Shown piece after piece: positions 28,694 to 36,685 of a stretch of DNA of 64,000 bases; position 1 is the stretch's first letter, and each line of letters starts with the position of its first letter. The notes under the pieces were generated by a model that was not told the origin of the DNA, ran no database searches, and worked only from the letters and a program-made list of their open reading frames with translations. The DNA is taken from contig NZ_JAFIFK010000012.1 in NCBI RefSeq assembly GCF_020832045.1, forward strand, positions 62,001 through 126,000, given 5' to 3'. A program made the translations under genes and the position numbers. Source of the stretch: Halomonas sp. Lineage in GTDB: Bacteria > Pseudomonadota > Gammaproteobacteria > Pseudomonadales > Halomonadaceae.

Positions 28694-29857
28694 TCAACCC
28701 GCTTGAAGCGCAGCGCGAAACAGGGCGCGGTTATGCTCGACATCCCGGCTGTCCTGCTTTCTGACGGCATCTGCCGTCAGCACCCGTGCACGAAGCGCGG
28801 CATAACCCTCGACAGAGAGACGGCTCAGTTCCTCGATGTAATTCACAAAGGCCTGGGGCTGATCGAGAGGAAGGTCCTGGCCGATTCCCATCGTCGCCAG
28901 GCCGCGCCACGGAGTGGTATCGGCCACCAGTACTGGCGTACCGGCCGCAATCGCCTCGGCCACTACATGGCCGTAGTTTTCGCCCAGGGTCGGCAGAAAG
29001 AAGAGGTCATGCTCGGCCATTACCCGGGGGACCTCCGCCGGGCTTATGCCCCCTCTGTAGGTGGCCCGTACATGTTTCGGCAGGGCTTGGATCAGGCCCT
29101 TGCACTCTGCCCAGTAGGCGGCATCTTCCGCAGGACCATAAATGCTGAACTCGACTTGCACTCGAACGCGAGCTAGACACTGCAGCGCATAAGACAGGTT
29201 CTTCTTGGGTGAAATGCGCGATAGAAACAGGATATGCATCGGATCACCCGCATCGCGCCGCCGCTGCTTGACCGCATGGTCGACCAGGCTGGGCAGATCG
29301 CAGGCCTGATGAATCTCCTTAGCCATGCGCCCCATCACGCGGTATATATCCCGAGCCTCGAAGTCAGTCGAAGCCTGCCAGACCAGCCCGGAATAGAGCC
29401 CAGCCGCACGCGACAGCGCCAGGAAAGGTCGTTTTTTCCAGCGCTTTAGCGCCAGCGCACCCGAAGAGAACTCACCCCGCGGGGCCAGGATCACCGGATT
29501 ACGGGGGATCGCACCCAAGTGCCGCAGCACCAGCGGCACCAGCGTAGATCGCATCGCGAACACGCTATTTAGGTAGAGCACATCGCAGTGAGTGTCCCTC
29601 AGGAGCCGATACAGGGTGCCCAGCGCACCTGAGCCCGCCGGCAGATAGAACACCTGGGCGCCGCCTACCTCCGTCCAACGACCGATAGGTACGCTCTCAT
29701 ACGGGCTCGTATCCCCGAGATCCCGATCGGCGGTGATGATCCGGAAATCGAAATCGTCACTTAGGTTTTCGATAAGGTTTACGATGCTACGCAGAGGCCC
29801 CCCTGACTTGTAACCCGGCAGGTAGTGGCTGATACACACAAGAATTACAGGTTTCAT
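28694..29857 (-). CDS. Glycosyltransferase family 4
   Basis: A 387-residue GT-B transferase. The opening VCISHYLPGYKSGGPLRSIVNLIE, the middle HILFLSRISPKKNL and the C-terminal FFLPTLGENYGHVVAEAIAAGTPV are classic GT4 features, the last with the E-x7-E pair. ATG 29857 has AAGGAG 4 bases upstream, an excellent ribosome site. It has its own ops element about 170 bases upstream, so it may be the first gene of the RfaH-controlled unit, continuing into wzc. Donor sugar is unknown. GC content is higher than that of the glycosyltransferases at 13-21 kb. Confidence 0.92.
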   Translation of the reverse strand: MKPVILVCISHYLPGYKSGGPLRSIVNLIENLSDDFDFRIITADRDLGDTSPYESVPIGRWTEVGGAQVFYLPAGSGALGTLYRLLRDTHCDVLYLNSVFAMRSTLVPLVLRHLGAIPRNPVILAPRGEFSSGALALKRWKKRPFLALSRAAGLYSGLVWQASTDFEARDIYRVMGRMAKEIHQACDLPSLVDHAVKQRRRDAGDPMHILFLSRISPKKNLSYALQCLARVRVQVEFSIYGPAEDAAYWAECKGLIQALPKHVRATYRGGISPAEVPRVMAEHDLFFLPTLGENYGHVVAEAIAAGTPVLVADTTPWRGLATMGIGQDLPLDQPQAFVNYIEELSRLSVEGYAALRARVLTADAVRKQDSRDVEHNRALFRAALQAG

Positions 29858-30370
29858 GACGCTCCTTCTCTCCCTGCCATGGGCGGCTTCCCTTACCGAT
29901 TCCTGCACGGTGCCTCCCGTGGCCATCAGGAATGGCCCCGGCGCCGGAAAATTCCGACTTCAGCCAGGGGCTTCCGTGCCACATCACTGGTCAGTATTTT
30001 TAATGGATAAACTGGAATAACCACCTGTTCACGCTACCGCCTAGGGTTACGAATCCGAACCTCACGCACAGTCATCCTAATGCTATCCGCTATTTCCATA
30101 TATACTGCAAGTCGATCAGATTCATACAATATCAACATTACTTCAGGACACATGGTTACATATAAATCCCCTACCTGGCCTGCCGATTTTTTACATCGAT
30201 AGCTCACCAGACTCGCCACACTAATTCCAGAATCACGACGATAAGTTATTCATGATTAAGCATGAGATTTTTCATTAGTGCAGAGCCAAATATCCCAGCA
30301 GCATAGCGGCTTCTGGAACCAGAACTTTGGCTTGAATGGGACTAGAGATTAAATAAGGTAGGCTCGAGAC
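29858..30370 (-). other. Non-coding, AT-rich leader with ops element
   Basis: 513 bases between galE and the glycosyltransferase. It contains the second ops element (30030-30041). The 30050-30370 part is clearly richer in A+T than the flanking genes, as expected for a promoter region; a TATATA on the minus strand near 30100 could be a -10, but no good -35 accompanies it. A 61-codon frame at 30034-30219 has no ribosome site and is rejected. Confidence 0.55.
30030..30041 (-). promoter_or_regulatory. Second ops element (RfaH recruitment site)
   Basis: The minus strand again reads GGCGGTAGCGTG exactly, in the leader of the glycosyltransferase ending at 28694 and about 170 bases before its start codon. 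Flanking bases differ from the wzc copy, so the 12-base identity is not part of a longer repeat; this supports selection on the element itself. Confidence 0.85.
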
Positions 30371-31384
30371 TCAGTCTTGATACCCCTGAGGGTTTTGCGA
30401 CTGCCAGCGCCAGGTATCGGCGATCATCTCGTCCAAGCCACGGGAAGCCTGCCAGCCGAGCTCGCGCTGTGCCTTGGTAGCATCGGCCCAGAACGCCGCC
30501 AGATCTCCGTCGCGGCGGGGTGCCACCCGGTACGGGATGCTCCGGCCCGTGACCCGCTCGAAGCTTCTGACCATATCCAGCACCGACACCCCGAGGCCGG
30601 TACCCAAGTTGTAGATATGCAGCCCCGGCGCCACCAGCTGCCCCAGCGCTTGAACATGGCCATCGGCCAGGTCCAACACGTGCAGATAGTCACGCACGCA
30701 GGTTCCGTCATCGGTGGGATAGTCGTCGCCGAAAATCGCCAGCTCAGGCAACCGCCCGACCGCCACCTGGGAGATAAACGGCATCAAGTTGTTGGGTAGG
30801 CCCCGGGGATCTTCCCCGATCACCCCGCTGGGATGCGCGCCGATAGGGTTGAAGTAACGCAGCAGCACCACCGACCAACCGGGCTCGGCCACCTGCAGAT
30901 CCGTCAGCAGCTGCTCCACCATTGCCTTGGAGGTGCCATAGGGGTTGGAGGTACGCCCTCGCGGTAGCGTCTCCACATAGGGCACCGGCGCATCAGATCC
31001 ATAGACGGTGGCCGAGGAACTGAACACCAGCTTCCGCACTCCGGCTGCCTGCATGGCCTGACACAGCACCAAGGTGCCGTTCACATTGTTATCGTAGTAG
31101 GCCAACGGCTGGCGCACGCTCTCGCCCACCGCCTTCAGACCGGCGAAGTGAATGACCGCCGTCACCTGATAGGAGCGGAAGAGCGCATCCAGGGCCGTAC
31201 GGTCGCGAACGTCGCCCTCCACCAGCGGCACCGATTTCCCGGTCAAGCGCTCGATTCTCCTCAGCGCTTCCGCCGTACCATTGCAAAGGTTATCGAAGAC
31301 CACTACAGCATGGCCGGCTTTCACCAGTTGCACTACCGTGTGCGAGCCAATGAAGCCGGCACCCCCGGTCACCAGAATCGTCAT
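30371..31384 (-). CDS. galE: UDP-glucose 4-epimerase
   Basis: A 337-residue extended SDR that interconverts UDP-glucose and UDP-galactose (or the GlcNAc/GalNAc forms). Motifs: [14 protein letters not shown] at the start, AVIHFAGLKAVGES, SSSATVYG, and SNPYGTSKAM with the Y-x3-K pair, then RYFNPIGAHPSG. Length and order match E. coli GalE. It starts at ATG 31384. No downstream gene is close; the ops-bearing leader follows. It likely supplies a galactose-type donor for the polysaccharide, though a general metabolic role is equally possible. Confidence 0.96.
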   Translation of the reverse strand: MTILVTGGAGFIGSHTVVQLVKAGHAVVVFDNLCNGTAEALRRIERLTGKSVPLVEGDVRDRTALDALFRSYQVTAVIHFAGLKAVGESVRQPLAYYDNNVNGTLVLCQAMQAAGVRKLVFSSSATVYGSDAPVPYVETLPRGRTSNPYGTSKAMVEQLLTDLQVAEPGWSVVLLRYFNPIGAHPSGVIGEDPRGLPNNLMPFISQVAVGRLPELAIFGDDYPTDDGTCVRDYLHVLDLADGHVQALGQLVAPGLHIYNLGTGLGVSVLDMVRSFERVTGRSIPYRVAPRRDGDLAAFWADATKAQRELGWQASRGLDEMIADTWRWQSQNPQGYQD

Positions 31385-31477
31385 CTGCCGCTCTCTCCGG
31401 ACTTTAATATGGCGTTAGCATAGCATTCCAAAGAAACCTAAAATTAACAAAAGGCAATATTTGGCTACAAAATGGTA

Positions 31478-31527
31478 AACCCCTCGTACTATGTAACGAT
31501 GCAAGCAGCGTACTTAGGCGAGGGGTT
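31478..31527. other. Inverted repeat between galE and the beta-helix gene
   Basis: Perfect 9-bp arms AACCCCTCG (31478-31486) and CGAGGGGTT (31519-31527) with an inner GTAC pair (31486-31489 and 31510-31513). It lies 78 bases after the beta-helix gene ends and about 95 bases before galE starts, both on the minus strand. It could be a terminator, without a T-tract, or a two-site operator. Confidence 0.4.
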
Positions 31528-31604
31528 AGATAACACATGAGATTACACAACCAATCATCGACTGCCGTACACTGCACAGTCCCACCGCGGGTTCGGCCAG
31601 AGAG

Positions 31605-32681
31605 CTAGAAAGGCCCCTCGTTGCCACCCGAATACATGAAGTTGCTGCTCACCTGAGCCGCTCCACCCCCGCGCTGGCGAGTCAGATGGCGCCCCTTGGC
31701 AGCATTGGAGGTGTTGTGACTGATCTCCAGATTGCTGCAGTTGAGCTGCCCCAGGTCAATATCCACCTCCGAGCGGCTCTCATAGAAGGAATTGACCTCG
31801 ATCTTACCCGAGACCTGCTGGATCCCGTCGGTCCGGATAAACTCGAGTGTCGTGTTATTGTGCTCGCAGTAGTTACCTTGGAATAGTAGCGACGAGGCGC
31901 TGCTCAGCCGGATCGGCGCCACCCGGGTGTAGCCCTCGATGCAGTTGTTGGTGAACCGCGCCACCGACAGCGCCCACTGCCCCGGCTCGTCGGTCACGGC
32001 TTCGATCAGGCGATGGCTGTTGGCCTCGAAGCGATTTTCGTGACAGCTCAAGTCATAGTGGCGAGGCGCCAGGATGAAGGTTCCTGCGGACTCGTACATC
32101 TCTGTGTTGAGGAAGCGTACCGACTGGGTATAACTGTCCGAGTGAATCGCGGCCACATGGCGGAAGTCGCACTGCTGCGAGAAGTTCTGCCGGATCATCC
32201 GGCTGCCGTTGGAGATAACCGCCGTGGCGTCCTCACTACCCCGAAAGCGCACGCCCTGGAACTTCGGGGCATCGGTTGCCAGATTCGCCGTACGACGATC
32301 GAACATGAAACCATCGTCGCGCTTGGTCAGCCCCCCGCCGACGAAGATCACCACGGGGGCCCAATCATCGCTGGAGAGGTAGACGCTTCCCCCGGTCAGG
32401 TCGTAGACCCGGTCCAGGTAGACAGTGGTAAGTCCATTCTCCAAGACATAATCGTAAGCCGCCTGCACCCGCTCGGTGTCGCTGCCCGAGAACTGGTCGG
32501 GCACCACCCCGAACGGTGAGCCCTGCCGTGCCGCCGGCCGCTCCTTACTAGCCAGGGCCGTCGTGGACAGGAGAGCCCCGGCGCCACCTACGCCCAGGGA
32601 AACAAGCAGTTGGCGGCGCTGCTGCCTGGCTACGCCAGCGGGCAATTCGTGCGACGAATCGATCTGTGAACCCTGGCTCAT
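31605..32681 (-). CDS. Tat-exported right-handed beta-helix protein, possible polysaccharide lyase or epimerase
   Basis: A 358-residue protein. The N-terminus has a twin-arginine signal (RQQRRQLLVSLGVGGAGALL, cleavage probably after TALA near residue 44). DQFSGSDTERVQAAYDYVLE then resembles the N-terminal cap of pectate-lyase-3-type beta-helix proteins, and the rest is made of short repeated strands with many Asn and Ser (for example RFTNNCIEGYTRV, LLFQGNYCEHNNTT). Exported beta-helix proteins in capsule loci often cut, epimerise or bind the polymer; no catalytic residues could be assigned. It overlaps the upstream UDP-sugar reductase gene by 4 bases (ATGA), tying it to polymer synthesis. Confidence 0.78.
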   Translation of the reverse strand: MSQGSQIDSSHELPAGVARQQRRQLLVSLGVGGAGALLSTTALASKERPAARQGSPFGVVPDQFSGSDTERVQAAYDYVLENGLTTVYLDRVYDLTGGSVYLSSDDWAPVVIFVGGGLTKRDDGFMFDRRTANLATDAPKFQGVRFRGSEDATAVISNGSRMIRQNFSQQCDFRHVAAIHSDSYTQSVRFLNTEMYESAGTFILAPRHYDLSCHENRFEANSHRLIEAVTDEPGQWALSVARFTNNCIEGYTRVAPIRLSSASSLLFQGNYCEHNNTTLEFIRTDGIQQVSGKIEVNSFYESRSEVDIDLGQLNCSNLEISHNTSNAAKGRHLTRQRGGGAAQVSSNFMYSGGNEGPF

Positions 32682-33733
32682 GACACCCCCTTGCCGGTCT
32701 CGGTTTTTGCCGTCACCCGAGCGGTGGCTCTGGCACGGTCTTGCCCGGGATTTGCCTTTGGCGACGTTTCCGTTGCCCGAGATGTGTGCGTCGTTTGTGG
32801 CGCGGGGGGCCCCGGCACCTTGCCGAAGCAGCGTGCAAGCCCCTCGTCCAAGGTCAATGGCGGCGCCCAGCCCAGTGTCTGCCGGGCATGGCTCGCGTCC
32901 ACCGTCAGAGAATCGAACAGCTTGTCATAGATCCCCCGCTTGCCCACCAGCGTGGCCCCCGCCTTCATCAATCCCTTGGGCAGTCGGAATAGCCGGGCCG
33001 GCTTGCCGACTGCCTGGCCGATCTTGCGCAGCAGATCAGAAGTGGATACTTGCTCGGCGTCGCTGACCATGAATGTCTTTCCCGCAGCCGCAGGGTGATC
33101 CATGCAGAGGGTGAGCAGGTCAACCAGATTCCATACCGAAACCAACGAACGTCGATTGTCAGTGTCGGCCAGCGGCAAGGGCAGGCGCTTCTCCACGATC
33201 CGCGTCAGCAGCCCGAAGTTGCCCGGCGCCATGGGACCGTAAACCAGCGGTGGGCGAACGATCACCACCTCGATCCCAGTCTGCTCGGCAACCTCATGAA
33301 GGCCCCGCTCCGCCGCCAGCTTCGTCTGGGCGTAGGGCTCGGCTGGGCTGGGGGTATCCTTCTCGGTGAAGGGTCGCTGATTATGGTTGCCATTCACGCC
33401 GATGGAGCTCAGAAATACCAGCCGCTTCACACCCGCTTCAGCGGCCTGCCGCGCTAGGTTCAGGGTGCCATCGACATTGGCTTCGTGCAGTTCGGCCGAG
33501 GTGTCGTTCATGATATGCGCTCGGGCCGCACAGTGGATCACCACGTTCACATCCCTCAGCAGCGCCCGCCAATCGGTCGTAGCCGACAGCCGTCCGCAGC
33601 GCAGCAGCGGCTTGCCCGCTACCACCGCCTCACTGCGAGAGCACCCTTCCACGGTGACGCCCGGCATGGCCATAACATGAGCAAGCAAATGCCGGCCCAC
33701 GAAACCCCTTGCTCCGGTAATCAGTATCTTCAT
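32678..33733 (-). CDS. NAD-dependent sugar epimerase/reductase, WbpV/WreQ-like
   Basis: A 351-residue extended SDR with GARGFVGRHL at residues 7-16, VIHCAARAHI, FLSSIGVNGN and PYAQTKLAAE (Y-x3-K). NRRSLVSVWNLVDLL resembles the WbpV/WreQ group that reduces UDP-4-keto-6-deoxy-GlcNAc to UDP-QuiNAc; a UDP-D-FucNAc product is the alternative. The needed 4-keto substrate would come from the WbpM-type dehydratase at 38603-40693. The last 45 or so residues are a low-complexity Thr/Ala/Lys/Arg-rich tail not normal for the family. Start is ATG 33733. Confidence 0.85.
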   Translation of the reverse strand: MKILITGARGFVGRHLLAHVMAMPGVTVEGCSRSEAVVAGKPLLRCGRLSATTDWRALLRDVNVVIHCAARAHIMNDTSAELHEANVDGTLNLARQAAEAGVKRLVFLSSIGVNGNHNQRPFTEKDTPSPAEPYAQTKLAAERGLHEVAEQTGIEVVIVRPPLVYGPMAPGNFGLLTRIVEKRLPLPLADTDNRRSLVSVWNLVDLLTLCMDHPAAAGKTFMVSDAEQVSTSDLLRKIGQAVGKPARLFRLPKGLMKAGATLVGKRGIYDKLFDSLTVDASHARQTLGWAPPLTLDEGLARCFGKVPGPPAPQTTHTSRATETSPKANPGQDRARATARVTAKTETGKGVS

Positions 33734-33796
33734 AAGCGCCTTCCAGGCAGATCAATGGGTGATGGCGGGCCTCTCGTCGGTGCACCGCCGACTTCG

Positions 33797-35065
33797 CTAG
33801 CAGCCCAGGCAGTCCGGCCTCCCCGCCGGCCCCATGCTTCGATTCACATTGCTCTTCCGCTCAATCCGATGTGGCTGGGCGACGGGTATCAGTAACCAGA
33901 TTGCTGTCAACCAGCTGCCGTAAACCAGCATTCCAACCGGGTAGGCGAAGAAGGGATAGCTGAGACCGAAATCCATGAAAGTGACGGGCAACAGCATGCC
34001 CGCCACGGCCAGGGAGCGGTGCACCGGGTCGCTGGCCCGGAGCCTGCCCGCGAACAGCCACAGCGGCATCAGGTAGAGTGCCAATACCATTGCCAGGCCC
34101 GGCAGGCCGCGCCGCACCCAGGCATCCAGCAGCTCGTTATGTGCATGCCAGAAGTGCTCCACTCCCGCCGCCAACCGGCCCTCTTCCACCAGCCTTTGCA
34201 TGCCCGGCCGGTAGCCCTCGTGGCCATGGCCCAACCATGGGCGCTCGAGGATCAGCAGGCCGGCGCCGCGCATCATCTCCAGACGCAGCCCCACAGAGCC
34301 GCGCACCTCGCCGGACAGAAAGTCCTGGCCCTCTGACACGGCGGCATCCACGCGCGGCTGCACGCCGCTTTGGGGCACGGCGTATGCCGCCACCATCGCC
34401 GCCAGGACACCGGCCAGGATGCCCACTCGCCAGATCGGCTGCCAGCGGTACAGATAGCCCCGGTAGAACAGCACCAGGGCCAGCGGCAGAGCAAGCCAGC
34501 CACCGCGGGTCCCCGAAAGCACCGAGGACAGCACGCCGCCCACAGCCCCGGCCACCAGCAGGGTGACCCAGGTCCCGCGATGCGGACGCCCCCAGGCCCA
34601 GCCGATGCCTGCCAGGCAAAGCAACCCGGCTAATAGCGACAGGTTGCCGAAAAGAATGGCGTGTAGTGGCGCATGTCCGCTGGCCCGCGCAGCCGCCTCG
34701 AAGACCCGCTGGTACAGCGCCCAGCCCCCGGCCCCCAGGCCGGCCACCGCCAGCCCGGCCCACCAGGCAGCTAACACCGGCGGCCGCCGGCCCAGGGTCA
34801 ACAAGAGCAGTGCCGCCCCCCAGGCCGCCGCTGCCATGGGTAGGGCGCGGCCGAGCTCCTGATGCCAGACCCCCATCAACAGCTCGACCACCCCGAACCC
34901 CAGCAGTACCGCCAGCAACCAGCCATTACGCTGCCAGGTCAGCGTCAGGACACCCGGAACCCGTCGCCATCCGGTCATGGTCGTCCACATCAGCACCGCC
35001 ACCAGCGCCAGCCAGTAGCCGAACGGCATCAGCAGCGGCGGGGCCGCCAGCATCATGGCGTGCAT
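33797..35065 (-). CDS. O-antigen ligase/polymerase (WaaL/Wzy) family membrane protein
   Basis: A 422-residue protein with about 11 membrane helices and the family's periplasmic-loop signature: ERPWLGHGHEGYRPGMQ and later HFWHAHNELLDAWVRRGLPG. GTRGGWLALP matches the Arg-containing segment conserved in ligases. It is a paralogue of the protein at 11711-12991 but is much more GC-rich, so the pair probably did not arise by recent duplication. GGGAG lies 6 bases before ATG 35065. Likely a polymerase, or a ligase that moves finished glycan to an acceptor; sequence does not separate the two. Confidence 0.87.
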   Translation of the reverse strand: MHAMMLAAPPLLMPFGYWLALVAVLMWTTMTGWRRVPGVLTLTWQRNGWLLAVLLGFGVVELLMGVWHQELGRALPMAAAAWGAALLLLTLGRRPPVLAAWWAGLAVAGLGAGGWALYQRVFEAAARASGHAPLHAILFGNLSLLAGLLCLAGIGWAWGRPHRGTWVTLLVAGAVGGVLSSVLSGTRGGWLALPLALVLFYRGYLYRWQPIWRVGILAGVLAAMVAAYAVPQSGVQPRVDAAVSEGQDFLSGEVRGSVGLRLEMMRGAGLLILERPWLGHGHEGYRPGMQRLVEEGRLAAGVEHFWHAHNELLDAWVRRGLPGLAMVLALYLMPLWLFAGRLRASDPVHRSLAVAGMLLPVTFMDFGLSYPFFAYPVGMLVYGSWLTAIWLLIPVAQPHRIERKSNVNRSMGPAGRPDCLGC

Positions 35066-35257
35066 GGCAGCTCCCGCTCCAGGGCTCGATCCATCGTTCG
35101 ATTCATTATCCTACCCACCACCCTATTCCATCGCCTTGGTCATGTTCGTCAAGAGGCAGTCCAGCCCATCAAGAGAAAGCCCAGCGCAGAGGCTAGGCAA
35201 AAGGAATCTCACTCCCTGAGATACTTCGACTCACTTGAAGACAAAACTGCGGCTGCT

Positions 35258-35818
35258 TCACATCGCCTTGCGCCTGATCCGATCACCCGAGCCCTTGCCG
35301 AGCACCGTGAGCACGATATAACGGAAGTAGGCTGCTACCGTCAGCCCCTTCAACATACACTGGTCTGTTTCGGCCAGCAGCAGCGGCGTGGACATGTCAA
35401 TGTCGTTGATCTGGGCCAACCCGGTAATGCCTGGACGCGCCTGGTAGACTCCACGGGTGGCTCTCTCCGCTATCAGCTCCTGCTGGCTGTAGAGACAGGG
35501 CCGCGGTCCGACCAGACTCATTTCGCCCTTCAAGACATTCCACAATTGAGGAAGCTCATCAAGCTTGCTGCGCCGCAGGAAGTTACCGAAGGGCGTGACG
35601 GCCGAGGCATCCGCCAGGTGAGTGGCCACCGAGGCGGTATCCGGTCGCATGGTGCGGAACTTTACCAGCGTAAAGGGCCGCTGATAACGCCCCACCCGCT
35701 GCTGGCGAAACAGCGGCGAACCCGTGTCGTAATAGCCGATCACCATCAACGCCAACAGTATCGGTAGGCCGATCAACAAGCCCAGGGCAGCTATCAGCAG
35801 ATCCAGGGCACGAATCAT
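35258..35818 (-). CDS. Initiating sugar transferase, PglC-like monotopic phosphoglycosyltransferase
   Basis: A 186-residue enzyme that starts repeat-unit synthesis by moving a sugar-1-phosphate to undecaprenyl phosphate. It has one N-terminal re-entrant membrane helix (about 4-28), then LVKFRTMRPD, the catalytic D87-E88 dyad in SKLDELPQLWNVLKGEM, and SLVGPRPCLY. It is the small form lacking the extra helices of WcaJ/WbaP, as in PglC, WecA-independent systems and WreU. Given the WbpM- and WbpV-type genes nearby, QuiNAc-1-P or a related sugar is the likely substrate. ATG 35818 has AAGGAG 9 bases upstream. Confidence 0.93.
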   Translation of the reverse strand: MIRALDLLIAALGLLIGLPILLALMVIGYYDTGSPLFRQQRVGRYQRPFTLVKFRTMRPDTASVATHLADASAVTPFGNFLRRSKLDELPQLWNVLKGEMSLVGPRPCLYSQQELIAERATRGVYQARPGITGLAQINDIDMSTPLLLAETDQCMLKGLTVAAYFRYIVLTVLGKGSGDRIRRKAM

Positions 35819-36244
35819 TGCGGCATTCTCCTTGAGGACTTTCCTGTCCCATTGGGGCATGCCTGACTGTGTTCACCGGCCAACTGAGTCGACATATCCG
35901 CTCCTTTTTCCTGACGTTTGTTTGTCAAACAGAATAAAGAGAGGTGAGGCGATGTTCGATACTCAAAATTACAATTCAAACGTTTTTAGTAGGGAAACCC
36001 AACTACCCGCGAAAATAACCAGAACCGGCTTAATACAAAATCATTCAAAATTTAAAAACCTATGCTCACAAACGCCCCCCACCAGTCTCGAGCAGCATTT
36101 AAAAAGACGACTCAAGGCTAAGCAGAGAATAGGTAAGCAAACAAAGGTGGTAAGTGACGAAGGCCGAAAACCGGGCCGGCCACTGCGGTGATAGATTATT
36201 GAAGGTTCAGATACGGTATCGGGAATTAGAACAAGAGCATGCCC
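35819..36244. other. Mostly non-coding, low-GC spacer
   Basis: 426 bases separating wzb from the sugar transferase gene. Composition drops sharply in GC compared with both sides, consistent with a promoter zone. Only one weak small reading frame is present and it is listed separately. No hairpin strong enough to be called a terminator for wzb was found. Confidence 0.5.
35952..36191 (+). CDS. Possible small basic protein, weakly supported
   Basis: A 79-codon frame starting M-F-D-T-Q-N-Y-N-S-N and ending in a basic tail with K-P-G-R-P-L-R, preceded by an SD-like GAGGTGAGG 2-3 bases before the ATG. It is on the opposite strand to its neighbours, has no recognisable domain, and lies in an AT-rich spacer, so it may be chance. 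The KPGRPLR tail resembles an AT-hook core, but that alone proves nothing. Confidence 0.2.
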   Translation: MFDTQNYNSNVFSRETQLPAKITRTGLIQNHSKFKNLCSQTPPTSLEQHLKRRLKAKQRIGKQTKVVSDEGRKPGRPLR

Positions 36245-36682
36245 TTATAGCTTACCGACCCAGGCTTCGGTGGCGTCGGTCAGCAACCGGTGGACATGGG
36301 CGAATACCGTATCGCTCTTGCGATAGGGGTCGGGAATGCTGATGCCCTTGCCGCCTTCCAACCAGCGTCCAAGCAGCAGCGTCTTGCCCAAGGCTTCCGG
36401 GACGATATCACCCACCGCGCGGCGCTGGCCTTCGCTCATCACCAGCACAAGATCGTAAGTCACCAGCATCTCCTGGGTGAGCTGACGAGCCTCGTGGTCG
36501 GCGACTTCGAGACCGTCGGCCTCGGCCAGGACACGCGCCTGGGGCGCCACGCCGTGGCCGACCAGCGCACCCAGGCCGGCGGAGGCCACATCGCGCTCCG
36601 GGAGCCGCCGCCTCAACATGGCGGCGGCGACCGGACTGCGACAGATGTTGCCGGTGCAGACAATCAGGATACGCTGGAACAT
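36245..36682 (-). CDS. wzb: Low-molecular-weight protein tyrosine phosphatase Wzb
   Basis: A 145-residue cytoplasmic phosphatase that removes phosphate from the Wzc tyrosine tail. The P-loop is C9-T-G-N-I-C-R15-S and the general acid is D118 in IPDPYRKS, as in Wzb/Etp. It starts 3 bases after wza ends, so the two are cotranscribed as wza-wzb. The partner kinase wzc is encoded about 8 kb away in a different transcription unit. Confidence 0.95.
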   Translation of the reverse strand: MFQRILIVCTGNICRSPVAAAMLRRRLPERDVASAGLGALVGHGVAPQARVLAEADGLEVADHEARQLTQEMLVTYDLVLVMSEGQRRAVGDIVPEALGKTLLLGRWLEGGKGISIPDPYRKSDTVFAHVHRLLTDATEAWVGKL

Positions 36683-36685
36683 CGA

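Noticed and set aside
30034-30219. 61-codon minus-strand frame overlapping the second ops element
   Set aside because: No ribosome site, AT-rich leader, and a functional ops element already explains this region.
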